DNA of 64,000 nt from Pirellulaceae bacterium (GTDB taxonomy: Bacteria > Planctomycetota > Planctomycetia > Pirellulales > Pirellulaceae): assembly GCA_026004775.1 (NCBI GenBank), contig BPJU01000014.1, positions 62,001-126,000 of the forward strand. Reading direction: 5' to 3'. A model generated the notes under the pieces. It had not been told where the DNA came from and ran no database searches. It worked only from the letters and a program-made list of their open reading frames with translations. Position numbers and translations under genes: made by a program. Positions 8,904 through 18,460 of the stretch are shown here, piece by piece (position 1 is the first letter of the stretch; each line of letters begins with the position of its first letter).

Positions 8904-11099
8904 TCAACCGGACCAAGGCACAAGACTGATGGCGACGCTCTTGAAGGCGGGAGTTTTCGATTCAGGGTCGTAGCGGCGCGGGACCAGCACGTTCGCCTCC
9001 GGGTAGTACATGAGTGCATTGCCCGGCTTGATGTCTGGAAAGGATCGAGCCAATACCGGCCCCAAGCTGCCCACCTGGCTGCTGACCCGCACCGGCTGTC
9101 CGTCCGACAGCCCCAAGCGCTGCAGATCCTCGGGGTGTATGAGAATCACGTCACGGCGCTCCTGGCCGCGATACCAATCCTCCTCTTCGTAGACCACTGT
9201 GTTGAATTGGCCTTCGCTGCGCACGGTCATCAGTCGCAATTGCCCCGGCTCGCCGACCAAATCCGGCAATTCGTGGATATGCAGCACGGCCCGACCGTCG
9301 GCCGTCGGGAAGCGCGGTTCCCGCAACAGCCGGCCGCCGATGGTGAATTCTCGCTTGCTCCCTTCCTGCATCGCCTCGAAACCCGGTACCACCCGCCCGA
9401 TCATCTGCCGAACGCGAGTCGTGTCGCGGAGATCCTTCCAGTCCACCGGGCCAATCGGTCCCAACAAGCGATCGGCTACCTCGGTGAGCACCTCCAACTC
9501 GCTTCGCGGACCTGCCAGCCGAGCCGGCCCACCGTCGCTGTAACGGACGAAGTTGAACATCGATTCCTGGGTGGTCGGCTGCGGCTCTTCATCCCGCGGC
9601 AGCACGGGAAGCACCAGCGTGCGCTTGGCTAAGCCGCGCACATGGCCCGTATTGAGCGTGGTGTTAAGATAGGCCACCAGTTCCAAACGTGCCAGCGCTT
9701 CGGCAGCGAAACGCGCGTCGGGACTGGCTCCAAAGAGGTTGCCTCCTAGGCAAATCCCCACTTGGAGTCTGCCGGCTGCTGCTGCCTCAAGACAAGCCAA
9801 TGTGTCCAGACCCGGTTGAGTGGGGAGCTTCAGGCCGTAATGGCTCTCCAGTCTTTCAAACACCGCTTGTTTCAATTGGGGGGTTACACCGACCGAGCCG
9901 ATACCTTGCACATTGGAGTGACCGCGGATTGGCAGCAACCCGGCGCCGGGCTTGCCCACCATGCCGCGAGCTAACGCCAAATTCGCAATCGCCTGCACGT
10001 TCGCTACACCGTGAGCGTGGTGTGTAATGCCCATGGTCCAACTGAAGACCGTGCGCTTTGAATCCGCGTACAGCCGGGCAACCTGGTCGATCGTGCTACG
10101 GTCGACCCCCGATTTGCGCTCGATCTCTTCCCATGGCAATTTGGCCAACCACTCCAACCACGGTTGACTCTGGTGGCAGTGTCCACTCAGGAACTTCGCG
10201 TCGTGCGCACCGAGCTCGACGATCCGTTTGGCGATCCCGGTAAGCAACGCCAAATCTCCGCCGATATCAGGCTGCACATAGACTGACGCGATCCGGTCGG
10301 CAAACAGCAGACTCCTCAGGTTGCTGGGGACACGAAAGCGAATCAAGCCGACTTCCCGCACCGGATTGATGACAACCACATGTCCGCCTCGCCGGCGGAT
10401 GCGGGCCAGAGTTGTCATCAATCGGGGATGATTGCTGGCGGGGTTACCGCCAATGAGAAATACCAAGTCGGCACTTTCCAGGTCTTCCAAAGCAATCGTG
10501 GCCGTACCCGTGCCGATGGCACGGGTAAGCCCCACGCCACTGGCCTGATGGCAGTAGTAGCTACAGTTGTTGACATTGTTCGTGCCGTACAGGCGAGCCA
10601 ACAAGTGGAGCACGAAGCCGGCTTCGTTACTGCTTCTTCCACTTACATACCAGAACGTCGAATCGGGGGCCGCGGCGCGTAATGTGGAAACCAAGAGATC
10701 TATGGCTTCTTCCCATGACACCGGACGGTAATAGTCGCTGCTCCGATCGTGCAATAGGGGTTGGGCCAGACGGCCGAGCGATTCGAGCTGGCGCGGTGAA
10801 AAATGGGCAAGTTGCGCCAGGCTGTATGTCGACCAGAACTCGGGCCGAATGGCTCCTTGCATGTCGGCCGCCATGGCCTGGACAGACTTCTTGCATACCT
10901 CCGGGAAACTGCCCCGTTCGTTGACCATGCCGCCGCGTTGGCCCCCCATACCCAGCGCACAGGTTTTGCACGCGTTTCGGGTACGCAATGCCTTATACAT
11001 GCGCCACAGCCCACCGGAGCGTTGGGCTTGACGCAGCACATACCGGATAGCGGGCCAACCACCGCCACTTCGAGGCCGTCGCATCCGCCGTCCCTCCAT
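8904..11099 (-). CDS. Molybdopterin oxidoreductase, FdhF/YdeP family
   Basis: 731 residues, starting at an ATG with GGAG 10 nt upstream. Near the N-terminus NACKTCALGMGGQRGGMVNE is the reduced Cys motif of the YdeP/Fdh-alpha-like family. The molybdopterin-binding core follows (RPVSWEEAIDLL, FWYVSGRSSNEAGF, LVFLIGGNPASNHPR), and the C-terminal cofactor-cap domain includes LGLSDGQPVRV. Family members are soluble oxidoreductases related to formate dehydrogenase H, but their substrates are mostly unknown, so I would not call it a formate dehydrogenase. It lies 30 bp downstream of a glucose-dehydrogenase-like gene and is probably co-transcribed. The modABC transporter near 40 kb could supply the metal. 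Confidence 0.85.
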   Translation of the reverse strand: MEGRRMRRPRSGGGWPAIRYVLRQAQRSGGLWRMYKALRTRNACKTCALGMGGQRGGMVNERGSFPEVCKKSVQAMAADMQGAIRPEFWSTYSLAQLAHFSPRQLESLGRLAQPLLHDRSSDYYRPVSWEEAIDLLVSTLRAAAPDSTFWYVSGRSSNEAGFVLHLLARLYGTNNVNNCSYYCHQASGVGLTRAIGTGTATIALEDLESADLVFLIGGNPASNHPRLMTTLARIRRRGGHVVVINPVREVGLIRFRVPSNLRSLLFADRIASVYVQPDIGGDLALLTGIAKRIVELGAHDAKFLSGHCHQSQPWLEWLAKLPWEEIERKSGVDRSTIDQVARLYADSKRTVFSWTMGITHHAHGVANVQAIANLALARGMVGKPGAGLLPIRGHSNVQGIGSVGVTPQLKQAVFERLESHYGLKLPTQPGLDTLACLEAAAAGRLQVGICLGGNLFGASPDARFAAEALARLELVAYLNTTLNTGHVRGLAKRTLVLPVLPRDEEPQPTTQESMFNFVRYSDGGPARLAGPRSELEVLTEVADRLLGPIGPVDWKDLRDTTRVRQMIGRVVPGFEAMQEGSKREFTIGGRLLREPRFPTADGRAVLHIHELPDLVGEPGQLRLMTVRSEGQFNTVVYEEEDWYRGQERRDVILIHPEDLQRLGLSDGQPVRVSSQVGSLGPVLARSFPDIKPGNALMYYPEANVLVPRRYDPESKTPAFKSVAISLVPWSG

Positions 11100-11129
11100 C
11101 CTGTGGTGCTCCGGCGGCCTACAGGAGGT

Positions 11130-12233
11130 TCAGTCGCTCGCCACTTCCACATATACCTTGAGGGCCGACCTATCCTCCACCAACAGCCGCATTATCTCCT
11201 CATATTGATCCAGCCCCGTTACAGGATTGGTGAGGATCTGCTGGAGCACACCCGGATACATCGCTTCGGCCAGAGCCAAATCACGGATTCCCAGCTCAAA
11301 ATGTTCGCGATTGGCGTTTACCGAACCCAACAACAACTTGTTTCCCAGCACCCATTGTAAATTGATACGGTCGCCGGGAAGCGTGACCTGTTCGTCGCCA
11401 CCGGTAATGCTGGTCCATACCAGTACGCCGTTCAGAGCCAAATGACGCATGGCATCCAAGGCCATTTGGCTGGAACCGGTGGCATCCAGAATGATATCAG
11501 GACGGCCTACCTTACTGACCAGTTCGTCGACCGACGTCTCCGACAGACTTACGTAAGTCGCCTCCAGATCTGCCACAATCTTTGAGCTTACCGTCGGGGG
11601 CTTGCGGCGGGCGATCGTATAGACTTCCAGTCCCCGCAAACGCAGAATGGCGGTCGCCAGTAGTCCGATCTGCCCGGCTCCCAACACGAACGCCCGTTGC
11701 GGACTCCAAACGCGCATGCGCCTTTGGACTTCGTATGCCTGTTGCACCGCCTTGGCGGCACAGCTCATCGGTTCCATCAACACATGCAGGTGCTGCAACC
11801 CGGGCGGTACTCGCACAATGTAATCCTCATGGTCGACAAAATATTCGGTGAGGAACCCATGAAGCAGATTGATGCCTCGCTCGTAGTAGGTCTCCTCACT
11901 GGTCATGTCATAGGTACCGATCTGGTCGTAAAGCGACTTGCCGGGACGGCGCACGGTGGCTGTGACATAATCGCCCGCACGGATGCGGCGCACGCCGGGG
12001 CCGACGGCTTGGACTTTGCCGAAAACTTCGTGCCCCAAAACCAGGAAATCGTCACCCGGCGGCGGATTGCCGTACAACCCTTCGTTGATCTCCCGATCTG
12101 TGGCATCGACCCCCACGCGGAGAACTTTGACCAGAACGCCTTTGCCGTCCGGCACGTCTTCCACCGCCGGCCGCGGAATCTCCCGCAAATGGACACTGTT
12201 CGGCTTTTTCGGATAAACGGCGATCGCTTTCAC
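11130..12233 (-). CDS. Glucose 1-dehydrogenase-type medium-chain dehydrogenase (haloarchaeal class)
   Basis: 367 residues from a GTG with AGGA 9 nt upstream. The frame stays open further upstream, but that part lacks family similarity. [11 protein letters not shown]-like start, [36 protein letters not shown] and [12 protein letters not shown] follow the order of Haloferax/Sulfolobus glucose dehydrogenases. The catalytic zinc ligands would be Asp (GVD), His (GHE) and Glu (MEP); the four structural-zinc cysteines are absent, as in the Haloferax enzyme (VRRPGKS region). The Rossmann motif is [11 protein letters not shown]. It should oxidise an aldose with NAD(P)+. It is followed 30 bp later by the molybdoenzyme. 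Confidence 0.8.
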   Translation of the reverse strand: MKAIAVYPKKPNSVHLREIPRPAVEDVPDGKGVLVKVLRVGVDATDREINEGLYGNPPPGDDFLVLGHEVFGKVQAVGPGVRRIRAGDYVTATVRRPGKSLYDQIGTYDMTSEETYYERGINLLHGFLTEYFVDHEDYIVRVPPGLQHLHVLMEPMSCAAKAVQQAYEVQRRMRVWSPQRAFVLGAGQIGLLATAILRLRGLEVYTIARRKPPTVSSKIVADLEATYVSLSETSVDELVSKVGRPDIILDATGSSQMALDAMRHLALNGVLVWTSITGGDEQVTLPGDRINLQWVLGNKLLLGSVNANREHFELGIRDLALAEAMYPGVLQQILTNPVTGLDQYEEIMRLLVEDRSALKVYVEVASD

Positions 12234-12444
12234 GGTAGCGTCCTGTATTCTCGGCCAAGTTCGAATTCGTGTTGTGAACGACTGCTCAGGTGATCGTCGG
12301 ACACGCAAGCGCTCGGCACACCGTTCTTCAACAGACTCGATTCGAGCCCGTCGCATGGTCAGCACTCTAGCTACCGCCAATTTACCGAGGGGAAATATAG
12401 CTGACGAGGGGCGGCAAACCGGACTGCCACCGGCGGGAAGTCGC

Positions 12445-13440
12445 CTACACCACCAGTTGGTCCTCGGGAACCGGTTGCGTGGTGATTTCACCCTGATCTT
12501 CCAGTTGCCGCACGATATCGACGATCTGCTGCTGTACGGCTTCCACTTCCGAGAGGCGTTTCGGGCCGAGAAACTCGATCTCCTCCATCAGCATCGCTGC
12601 CGCCCGCTGGGACATATTGCCCAGAATCTTCTGCCGCAGCTCTTCGCTGGCCCCTTTCAGGGCCATTGCCCACTGGGGCGTCTCCACGTGTTTGAGCAGC
12701 GTCTGGATATCCTTGTCGGAGAGCTTAGCGATGTCTTCAAAGACAAACATCAGCCGCCGGATCTCGGCTGCCAGTTCCGGATCTTCCTGTGCCAGATTGT
12801 CCAGCAGCGTGCGCTCCGTAGTACGGTCGGCGACGTTCAGAATGCGCGCTACGGCTTCCACACCGCCCGCTTTCTCGGCCGACTGGTGCATCATGTTCTG
12901 CAGCCGGTTGGCCATCGCTTCCTCGACCGCCTTCAGCACCTCGGGACTGGTCTGCCCCATATGGGCGACTCGGCGCACGACGGACAACTGAGTCGGAACG
13001 GGGAGGGCCGACAGGACTTGCGCGGCCAGTTGTGCCGGCAGGTGGCTGAGCACTAGGGCGATCGTCTGCGGATGCTCTTCGGCCAGAAACGTGGCAATGT
13101 TTTGCGGGTCGACTTTGCGAAGAAACCCAAACGGCAGCGACTCGATCACCTGCCGGATATTGTCGATGGTGTCGGCTGCCTGCCGGCCAAGAGCCCGTTC
13201 GAGCAGCGACTGCACCACGTCCAGCCCTCCGGAGCGCACCACACCGCGCGGCTTGGACTCGGCAAACTCGAAAATCACCCGCTCCTGTTCCTCGGGCGGG
13301 ACGGTGCGCAACTGAGCAATCTCGAGCGATACCCGCTCGGCTTGCTGGGGCGTCAGTTTGGCAAGCAGGCGCGCCGCTTCTTCTTCCGGCAGACTGACAA
13401 GCAAAATGGCGGCCTTGCGCAATGAATTGGCATCCGGCAT
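12445..13440 (-). CDS. fliG: Flagellar motor switch protein FliG
   Basis: 331 residues from the ATG at 13440 ([20 protein letters not shown]); longer starts at 13494 and 13512 are possible but lack a ribosome-binding site. FliG forms the rotor ring that contacts the stator MotA and FliM. The middle domain shows [15 protein letters not shown] and the Gly-containing hinge, and the C-terminal domain contains [18 protein letters not shown] with the charged residues used for torque. No other flagellar gene lies in the window, so this fliG is away from a flagellar cluster. Confidence 0.94.
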   Translation of the reverse strand: MPDANSLRKAAILLVSLPEEEAARLLAKLTPQQAERVSLEIAQLRTVPPEEQERVIFEFAESKPRGVVRSGGLDVVQSLLERALGRQAADTIDNIRQVIESLPFGFLRKVDPQNIATFLAEEHPQTIALVLSHLPAQLAAQVLSALPVPTQLSVVRRVAHMGQTSPEVLKAVEEAMANRLQNMMHQSAEKAGGVEAVARILNVADRTTERTLLDNLAQEDPELAAEIRRLMFVFEDIAKLSDKDIQTLLKHVETPQWAMALKGASEELRQKILGNMSQRAAAMLMEEIEFLGPKRLSEVEAVQQQIVDIVRQLEDQGEITTQPVPEDQLVV

Positions 13441-13636
13441 CGCCAGGCACCCTTGGGCTATCGCCTCCTGCACGAAGTTCGCATCCCTTCTCATCGGCCG
13501 CAAGCCCCACAAAACTCAAAGAAACCCGCAGATTTTGCCCAAGCCACACGGTTTACCTGCCGCTGCCAAGGTCAACCTCACCGAATCAGAATGCCCCCGG
13601 TTGCCGAAGCTCCCCGCTTTTTGAGGAAAGACCCGT

Positions 13637-14068
13637 TTATGGCAGGTCGCCAGCCAGAGCCTGTTGCAATTGCTCCAATTCACGACGCAAGCGAGCATCA
13701 TCACCCGGCAGGGCAACGGCCCAGTCATGCCGGCATACCAAATGTAACGACACAGTCCCGCTGGCATGGTCATGGCGGCAGTAGATGCGCGTCGGGACGT
13801 GCTCGATACGCCACGCAAAAAGAGCCCACCACCGGCAGGCCCTCGAAAGCCGAATACACGATCGGTTACGAATCTCCAGCCGATAGCCATGTCGTCCGGC
13901 CCACCGAGCAAGCCGCTCAACCAGGGACTCGTGTTGTAACGGCACGGCCAGGTACCTTCGGTACTGGATCAACAATGGAAATGCTCGAGAATTCCGGTTA
14001 CCAGCCGACCGAGGCGGGCGGTAAGGATTGGCATCCGCGCCGGTGGACGCAGCCGTTAACCCAACCAC
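13637..14068 (-). CDS. Hypothetical protein, Trp/Arg-rich
   Basis: Up to 143 residues, unrecognised. The C-terminal 100 residues look like real protein: LVERLARWAGRHGYRLEIRNR, then WWALFAWRIEHVPTRIYC and an acidic-basic helix ending RRELEQLQQALAGDLP. There is no signal peptide or clear membrane segment, and the start is uncertain because the first 40 residues are low in predicted structure. It lies between fliG (same strand, upstream of it) and the divergent hydrolase gene. Confidence 0.45.
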   Translation of the reverse strand: MVGLTAASTGADANPYRPPRSAGNRNSRAFPLLIQYRRYLAVPLQHESLVERLARWAGRHGYRLEIRNRSCIRLSRACRWWALFAWRIEHVPTRIYCRHDHASGTVSLHLVCRHDWAVALPGDDARLRRELEQLQQALAGDLP

Positions 14069-14124
14069 GGAAAACTATCCCATTTCACTTGCCCAAGACG
14101 GCGACCGACCCTGCCATGTAGCCC

Positions 14125-15114
14125 ATGTCTTCCGAACTTCCAGTATACTCGAACAGAGTTCTGCCACAGATAACGTACCGAAGTGCCGGGAGCCGGAATT
14201 TGGATGTCGACTCAACGCCGGAAAACGTCAAAAGAACCGACGCGCCTGACTGGCGCAGGCTCTATCCGTTTGAGTCCCATTATCTGAACCTGGAAGACGT
14301 CCGTTTGCACTACTTGGATGAAGGGCAAGGGACGCCTGTGCTGCTGGTGCACGGCAACCCGACCTGGTCTTTCTACTGGCGGCGGCTGGTGCTGGCCTTC
14401 CGCGATCGTTATCGAGTAGTGGTTCCGGACCATGTCGGGTGCGGTCTGTCGGATAAGCCGCGACGCTACCCGTACCACCTGGTCGATCGCATTCACGATT
14501 TGCTGTATCTGATTGAGTTCTTGGATCTCGATAATCTGACAGTCGTCGGGCATGACTGGGGCGGAGCAATCGCGACAGGTGCGGCACTGCGCATGCCCCG
14601 CCGCGTGCGGCGACTGGTGCTGATGAACACCGGGGCGTTCCCGCCTCCCTACGTGCCGTGGCCGTTGCTCTTCTTCCGGATTCCCCTGCTTGGAACCCTG
14701 GCCGTTCGAGGTGCCAATCTGTTCCTGAAAGGTGCTTTGCGGTGGGCCACTTGCCGCCCGGAGCGGTGGGATGCAGTAATGCGTGCCGGTTACCTGGCAC
14801 CGTACGGTAGCTGGTCCAACCGCGTCGCCATCGATCGGTTCGTCAAAGACATTCCCTTGTCACCGCGACACCCGACCTGGTATACGCTGAAAAGAATCGA
14901 AGCCGGGTTGCCCTTCCTGGAGAATCAGCCGGCTTGTATCGTATGGGGGATGCAGGACTGGTGCTTTACTCGTGTCTGTTTGGAGCGCTTACGGCGATTG
15001 TTGCCGCAAGCTGAAGTACATTGCCTGCCGCAAGCCGGCCATTGGCTGGTGGAGGATGCTCCAGAGGAAGTGATCGACCGAGTGTCGGATTTCCTGGCAA
15101 GAACTGACGGATGA
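14125..15114 (+). CDS. Alpha/beta hydrolase, haloalkane dehalogenase-like
   Basis: 329 residues. The oxyanion block is VHGNPTWSFYW, the nucleophile elbow GHDWGG carries Asp as in haloalkane dehalogenases and their relatives, and GHWLVEDAPEEV carries the catalytic His. The acidic residue is probably the Asp in VWGMQDWCF. Asp rather than Ser at the elbow excludes ordinary esterases, but not OleB-like beta-lactone decarboxylases, which share this fold. The stop overlaps the start of the next gene (ATGATGA), so the two are translationally coupled. Confidence 0.8.
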   Translation: MSSELPVYSNRVLPQITYRSAGSRNLDVDSTPENVKRTDAPDWRRLYPFESHYLNLEDVRLHYLDEGQGTPVLLVHGNPTWSFYWRRLVLAFRDRYRVVVPDHVGCGLSDKPRRYPYHLVDRIHDLLYLIEFLDLDNLTVVGHDWGGAIATGAALRMPRRVRRLVLMNTGAFPPPYVPWPLLFFRIPLLGTLAVRGANLFLKGALRWATCRPERWDAVMRAGYLAPYGSWSNRVAIDRFVKDIPLSPRHPTWYTLKRIEAGLPFLENQPACIVWGMQDWCFTRVCLERLRRLLPQAEVHCLPQAGHWLVEDAPEEVIDRVSDFLARTDG

Positions 15115-16004
15115 TGAGGCACGACGAAGCCACGCCCAGTGTGAGCCCGCTCCCGGAAAGACGGTGGTCGCTTTCCGAGTGCATTACCTTGGCTTGCTTG
15201 TTGGAAGTGACCGTGCCGAAACCGGGGAACGTACATCGAGCGGCCGATTTTGAGGAACTGACGTTTCTGGATTTTGTCGTTAGTGCCGTGATCACCGGGC
15301 AGGCCCTGTCGCAGGCCGGCACCGCCGGAGTCGGAAAAGCGATTCGGGATGCGGTCTATCGGACGCATGCATGGGTGGGACGAAACACCAATTTGGGGAT
15401 CGTGCTGCTGGTCGGCCCCTTGGCAGCGGTGCCGGATGGGGAGCCGTTGCATACGGGAATCCGCAAAGTTCTTGAAGGGCTCACACCACACGATGCCCAC
15501 TACGTGTATGAAGCGATTCGGGCCGCCGGTTCCCGATCGCTTGGCCGTGCCGCTCGGTGGGACGTTTACGATCAAGCTCCGGACAACCTTTTGGATGCGA
15601 TGCGGCTGGCCGCCGGCGATGATCTGATTGCCCGCCAATATGTGACCGACTTTGCCGTAATCTTCCAGCACGGCGTGCCGTGGTTGCTGGAAGGGCTGGG
15701 CCGTGGTTGGACATTGAGCCATGCCATTATCCACACGCATCTTCGGCTGCTGGCGGCCTATCCGGATTCGCTGATTCTGCGCAAGTGCGGCAGGCGGGTG
15801 GCCGAGGAGGTATCACAGCGAGCATCGCGCGTGCTGGAGAGCGGCTTGCCCGGAGACGAGTCGTACGAGCGAGAGCTTGCCGAACTGGACTTTTATTTGC
15901 GCTGTGACGGCCAACGCCGCAACCCCGGTACTACCGCCGACTTGATCGCCGCCACGCTCTTCGTACTGCTCCGCGAAAACCAATTGGCCGGCCCATGGCG
16001 CTAA
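15111..16004 (+). CDS. CitG/MdcB-like triphosphoribosyl-dephospho-CoA synthase family protein
   Basis: 297 residues. The family signature is clear: LACLLEVTVPKPGNVHRAADF near residue 28, then GRNTNLGIVLLVGPLA, and LDFYLRCDGQRRNPGTTADLIAATLF at the C-terminus. CitG makes the prosthetic-group precursor of citrate or malonate lyase, but no lyase subunit is present here. CitG-like proteins also occur in tetrahydromethanopterin C1 gene sets of planctomycetes and methylotrophs (from memory), which is an alternative role. It overlaps the preceding hydrolase by 4 bp, so the two probably form one operon. Confidence 0.82.
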   Translation: MMRHDEATPSVSPLPERRWSLSECITLACLLEVTVPKPGNVHRAADFEELTFLDFVVSAVITGQALSQAGTAGVGKAIRDAVYRTHAWVGRNTNLGIVLLVGPLAAVPDGEPLHTGIRKVLEGLTPHDAHYVYEAIRAAGSRSLGRAARWDVYDQAPDNLLDAMRLAAGDDLIARQYVTDFAVIFQHGVPWLLEGLGRGWTLSHAIIHTHLRLLAAYPDSLILRKCGRRVAEEVSQRASRVLESGLPGDESYERELAELDFYLRCDGQRRNPGTTADLIAATLFVLLRENQLAGPWR

Positions 16005-16120
16005 GCGGTTAGCCTCCCATTTTCGCTGCCTTTCCACCGGCAGCCAGTTACGCTTCCCCGCCACCGTCAGAACGTGTCCTATACTTGTGTGAAGAGACCG
16101 CGCAAAGAAGGGGAGTTTTC

Positions 16121-16570
16121 ATGTCTGAAATGTCGTCAGTTTCTCCAGCAGAATCCTCCGCCCACCGTGAATCATGCTTTGATGGCATCGATCGCCAGGT
16201 GCTGTTGAGCCGTTGCATGGGCAATTTGCAGTTTGCCCAGGCTGTCCTGGACGAGTTCCTCGCCAGCAGCCGGCAGAAGGCGGCCGAAATCGCTCGACTG
16301 GCGGCTCACCAGCGGTGGGCAGACCTTACCGACTTGGCCCATTCATTGAAAGGTGCCGCGGCGATCGTCGGGGCGGAACGTGTCCGCCAACGTGCCTGGT
16401 GCGTCGAGCAGGCCGGCAAAGCAGGCGAATTGGCGAAGCTCGGCCACTTGGTGGAGGAGTTGTATGAGGAGGTACAGCGCTGTTTGCAGGAGCTGCCGGA
16501 GATTCGCCGGCAACTGAATGCCTCTCGCCCTTCGACGTCACAGCCCACTTGTGCTGACTCTACCGATTGA
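16121..16570 (+). CDS. Hpt-domain phosphotransfer protein
   Basis: 149 residues from an ATG preceded by AAGGGGAG. A single Hpt four-helix domain covers about residues 25-125, with the phosphorylated His in DLAHSLKGAA. Such proteins relay phosphate between receiver domains. Two genes for REC-HDOD proteins follow on the same strand, the first only 54 bp away. A histidine kinase is not in the window, so the donor must be elsewhere. Confidence 0.88.
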   Translation: MSEMSSVSPAESSAHRESCFDGIDRQVLLSRCMGNLQFAQAVLDEFLASSRQKAAEIARLAAHQRWADLTDLAHSLKGAAAIVGAERVRQRAWCVEQAGKAGELAKLGHLVEELYEEVQRCLQELPEIRRQLNASRPSTSQPTCADSTD

Positions 16571-16624
16571 AACTTGCTTTGGGGTACACGGTTTTCGCGC
16601 ATCGCCTTGGACACGAAAAAGGCC

Positions 16625-18445
16625 ATGAAGGAGCTCGCTGTGGAAGGATTAAGTGCGCTGGTGGTCGACGACGATCCGGTGGCGCGGTCGATGTGGAGTT
16701 TTGCGCTGCGCCAAGAAGGATTTGCGTGTGATACGGCGGAAGATGGCCAGCAGGCCCACGAAATGCTCCGGGCGAAGGATTATCACCTGGCCGTAGTCGA
16801 CCTGCGCATGCCTCAGCGGCACGGTTACGAGTTGGCTATGGAACTGCTCAAGCAGCCGGGCCGTCCCGTGGTGATGATCCATACGGCGATCGACGATCCG
16901 CTGATTTGCCAGGACCTGCTGAGGCTGGGAGTCGACGACGTTTCTCAGAAGCCCGGTAACTATCCCGTACTGGCTTTGCGAGCGCGGGTGCTGGTCGAAC
17001 GGAAACTCCGATCCGATCCACAAGCAACACCATTTTTGCCCCGTCCACCGGGACTGGACCCGGATTACATCGAGCGGCTGTGCCGGGTGGAGGTATCGTG
17101 CACGTCACGAGCTACGACTCGAAGCGGAACAAATGATCCGGCCGCCGTCGTGCCCCCGGTGGCCGAGGAACAGTTGCAGGAGCAATTGAAGAAGCTGACG
17201 ACTGTGGTGCCGCTGTCGCCGGCGGCCAGGGACGTGGTCGACCTTATTGAGGAGGGCAGCCACAGTGCGGCGCGGATCGCGGCCGCCGCAGCGCGCGATC
17301 CGTCGTTGACCGTCGAAATACTGAGACTTGCCAACAGCAGCTATTATAACCCGCGTGGCGAACGCATCGCGGATTTGGAACGGGCGATCGTCCGCATCGG
17401 ACTGCGGCGACTATTGGAATTGGCGGTGGCCACCAGCACTTTGGCGGCCCTCACCACGCACGTGCTCCCCTGGTTAGACACTTCATTGTTGTGGCAGCGG
17501 AGTTTGGCGGCCGGTGTGGCATCCGACCTTCTGACCTCATCGGGACAAGAAGATCAGGTCCATCCCGGACTTTTCCTGGCTTCGGTGCTGCACGGGTTGG
17601 GCCGTGTAGCCCTGGGGGCGCTCTTTACCCGAGAATACGAACAGATGCTCGAACACTGCCGCCGCACCGGTGCGGCTCTGCCGCAATTGGAAAAGCAAGT
17701 TTTCGGCCGTACAGCGGGGGACGTGCTGGTGCAGTTACTGGAAAAGTGGCATCTTCCGGCGGAACTCTGCCAGGTATTGCGGTACGAAGATGTTCCCTTC
17801 AACCAACTGGGCACCGTCCCCGGCGAAATCTTGCCCGCGGCTTCTCTGTTGAAATGGAGCATTTTGTTGGGGCAACTGGCAACGGCGCGGTGGGAGCCCT
17901 GGGAGGAAATCGACTTGCCGTCCTTTGCGGGCGATCTCCTGCCTGTTCCACTGGATGGGCAGGAATTGATGGCGCTGATAGACGAAATCCGGCAGGCCGC
18001 CCGCCAGTTGGCCAACTTTCGGCATGGCGTGGTGTCGCACGGGCACCGTCCCGCCACCCGTTCCTGGCAATGCCGATACCATAGCCTCACCGCCGACAAT
18101 CCCGCTCTTCGTATTCTGATGGACAGTTTCGGCATTCGGACAGTAGCCGGCAAAGAATCATCCAATACCGCTCCGTTACTAATCGACGCCCTGGACAACT
18201 CCGAATGGTCTACGGGCGACGAAACTGTTGTGCCGGACAACGTGTTGTATGTGGTTCGTGAAACGGCAAAGGTGCCGGAGTGTCTGGAAGGGCGGTGTGT
18301 GCGGCTTCCTTGTAGCGCATCCGCGTTTCAGTCGCAGTTACGCACCTGGCTGGAGGATTCCGCGAACCGTGCCGTCGCACGAGGTGGGCCGGCACCAAGC
18401 GATCAATCGAAGCAAACAGGATACGTCCTTTCCCACAAGCCGTGA
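16625..18445 (+). CDS. Response regulator with HDOD output domain
   Basis: 606 residues; the start is the ATG following AAAAAGG, since upstream residues lack family similarity. REC domain, residues 8-125: acidic pair VDDDP, phosphoacceptor Asp in VVDLRMPQRHG, and the Lys in VSQKPGNY. The HDOD domain, about residues 195-390, has LVPLSPAARDVVDLI and VEILRLANSSYYNPRGERIADLERAIVRIG. HDOD domains lack the HD phosphodiesterase residues and usually work as signalling scaffolds. The C-terminal 200 residues are unassigned. It is paralogous to the next gene. Confidence 0.9.
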   Translation: MKELAVEGLSALVVDDDPVARSMWSFALRQEGFACDTAEDGQQAHEMLRAKDYHLAVVDLRMPQRHGYELAMELLKQPGRPVVMIHTAIDDPLICQDLLRLGVDDVSQKPGNYPVLALRARVLVERKLRSDPQATPFLPRPPGLDPDYIERLCRVEVSCTSRATTRSGTNDPAAVVPPVAEEQLQEQLKKLTTVVPLSPAARDVVDLIEEGSHSAARIAAAAARDPSLTVEILRLANSSYYNPRGERIADLERAIVRIGLRRLLELAVATSTLAALTTHVLPWLDTSLLWQRSLAAGVASDLLTSSGQEDQVHPGLFLASVLHGLGRVALGALFTREYEQMLEHCRRTGAALPQLEKQVFGRTAGDVLVQLLEKWHLPAELCQVLRYEDVPFNQLGTVPGEILPAASLLKWSILLGQLATARWEPWEEIDLPSFAGDLLPVPLDGQELMALIDEIRQAARQLANFRHGVVSHGHRPATRSWQCRYHSLTADNPALRILMDSFGIRTVAGKESSNTAPLLIDALDNSEWSTGDETVVPDNVLYVVRETAKVPECLEGRCVRLPCSASAFQSQLRTWLEDSANRAVARGGPAPSDQSKQTGYVLSHKP

Positions 18446-18460
18446 GACGGACGACGCACG

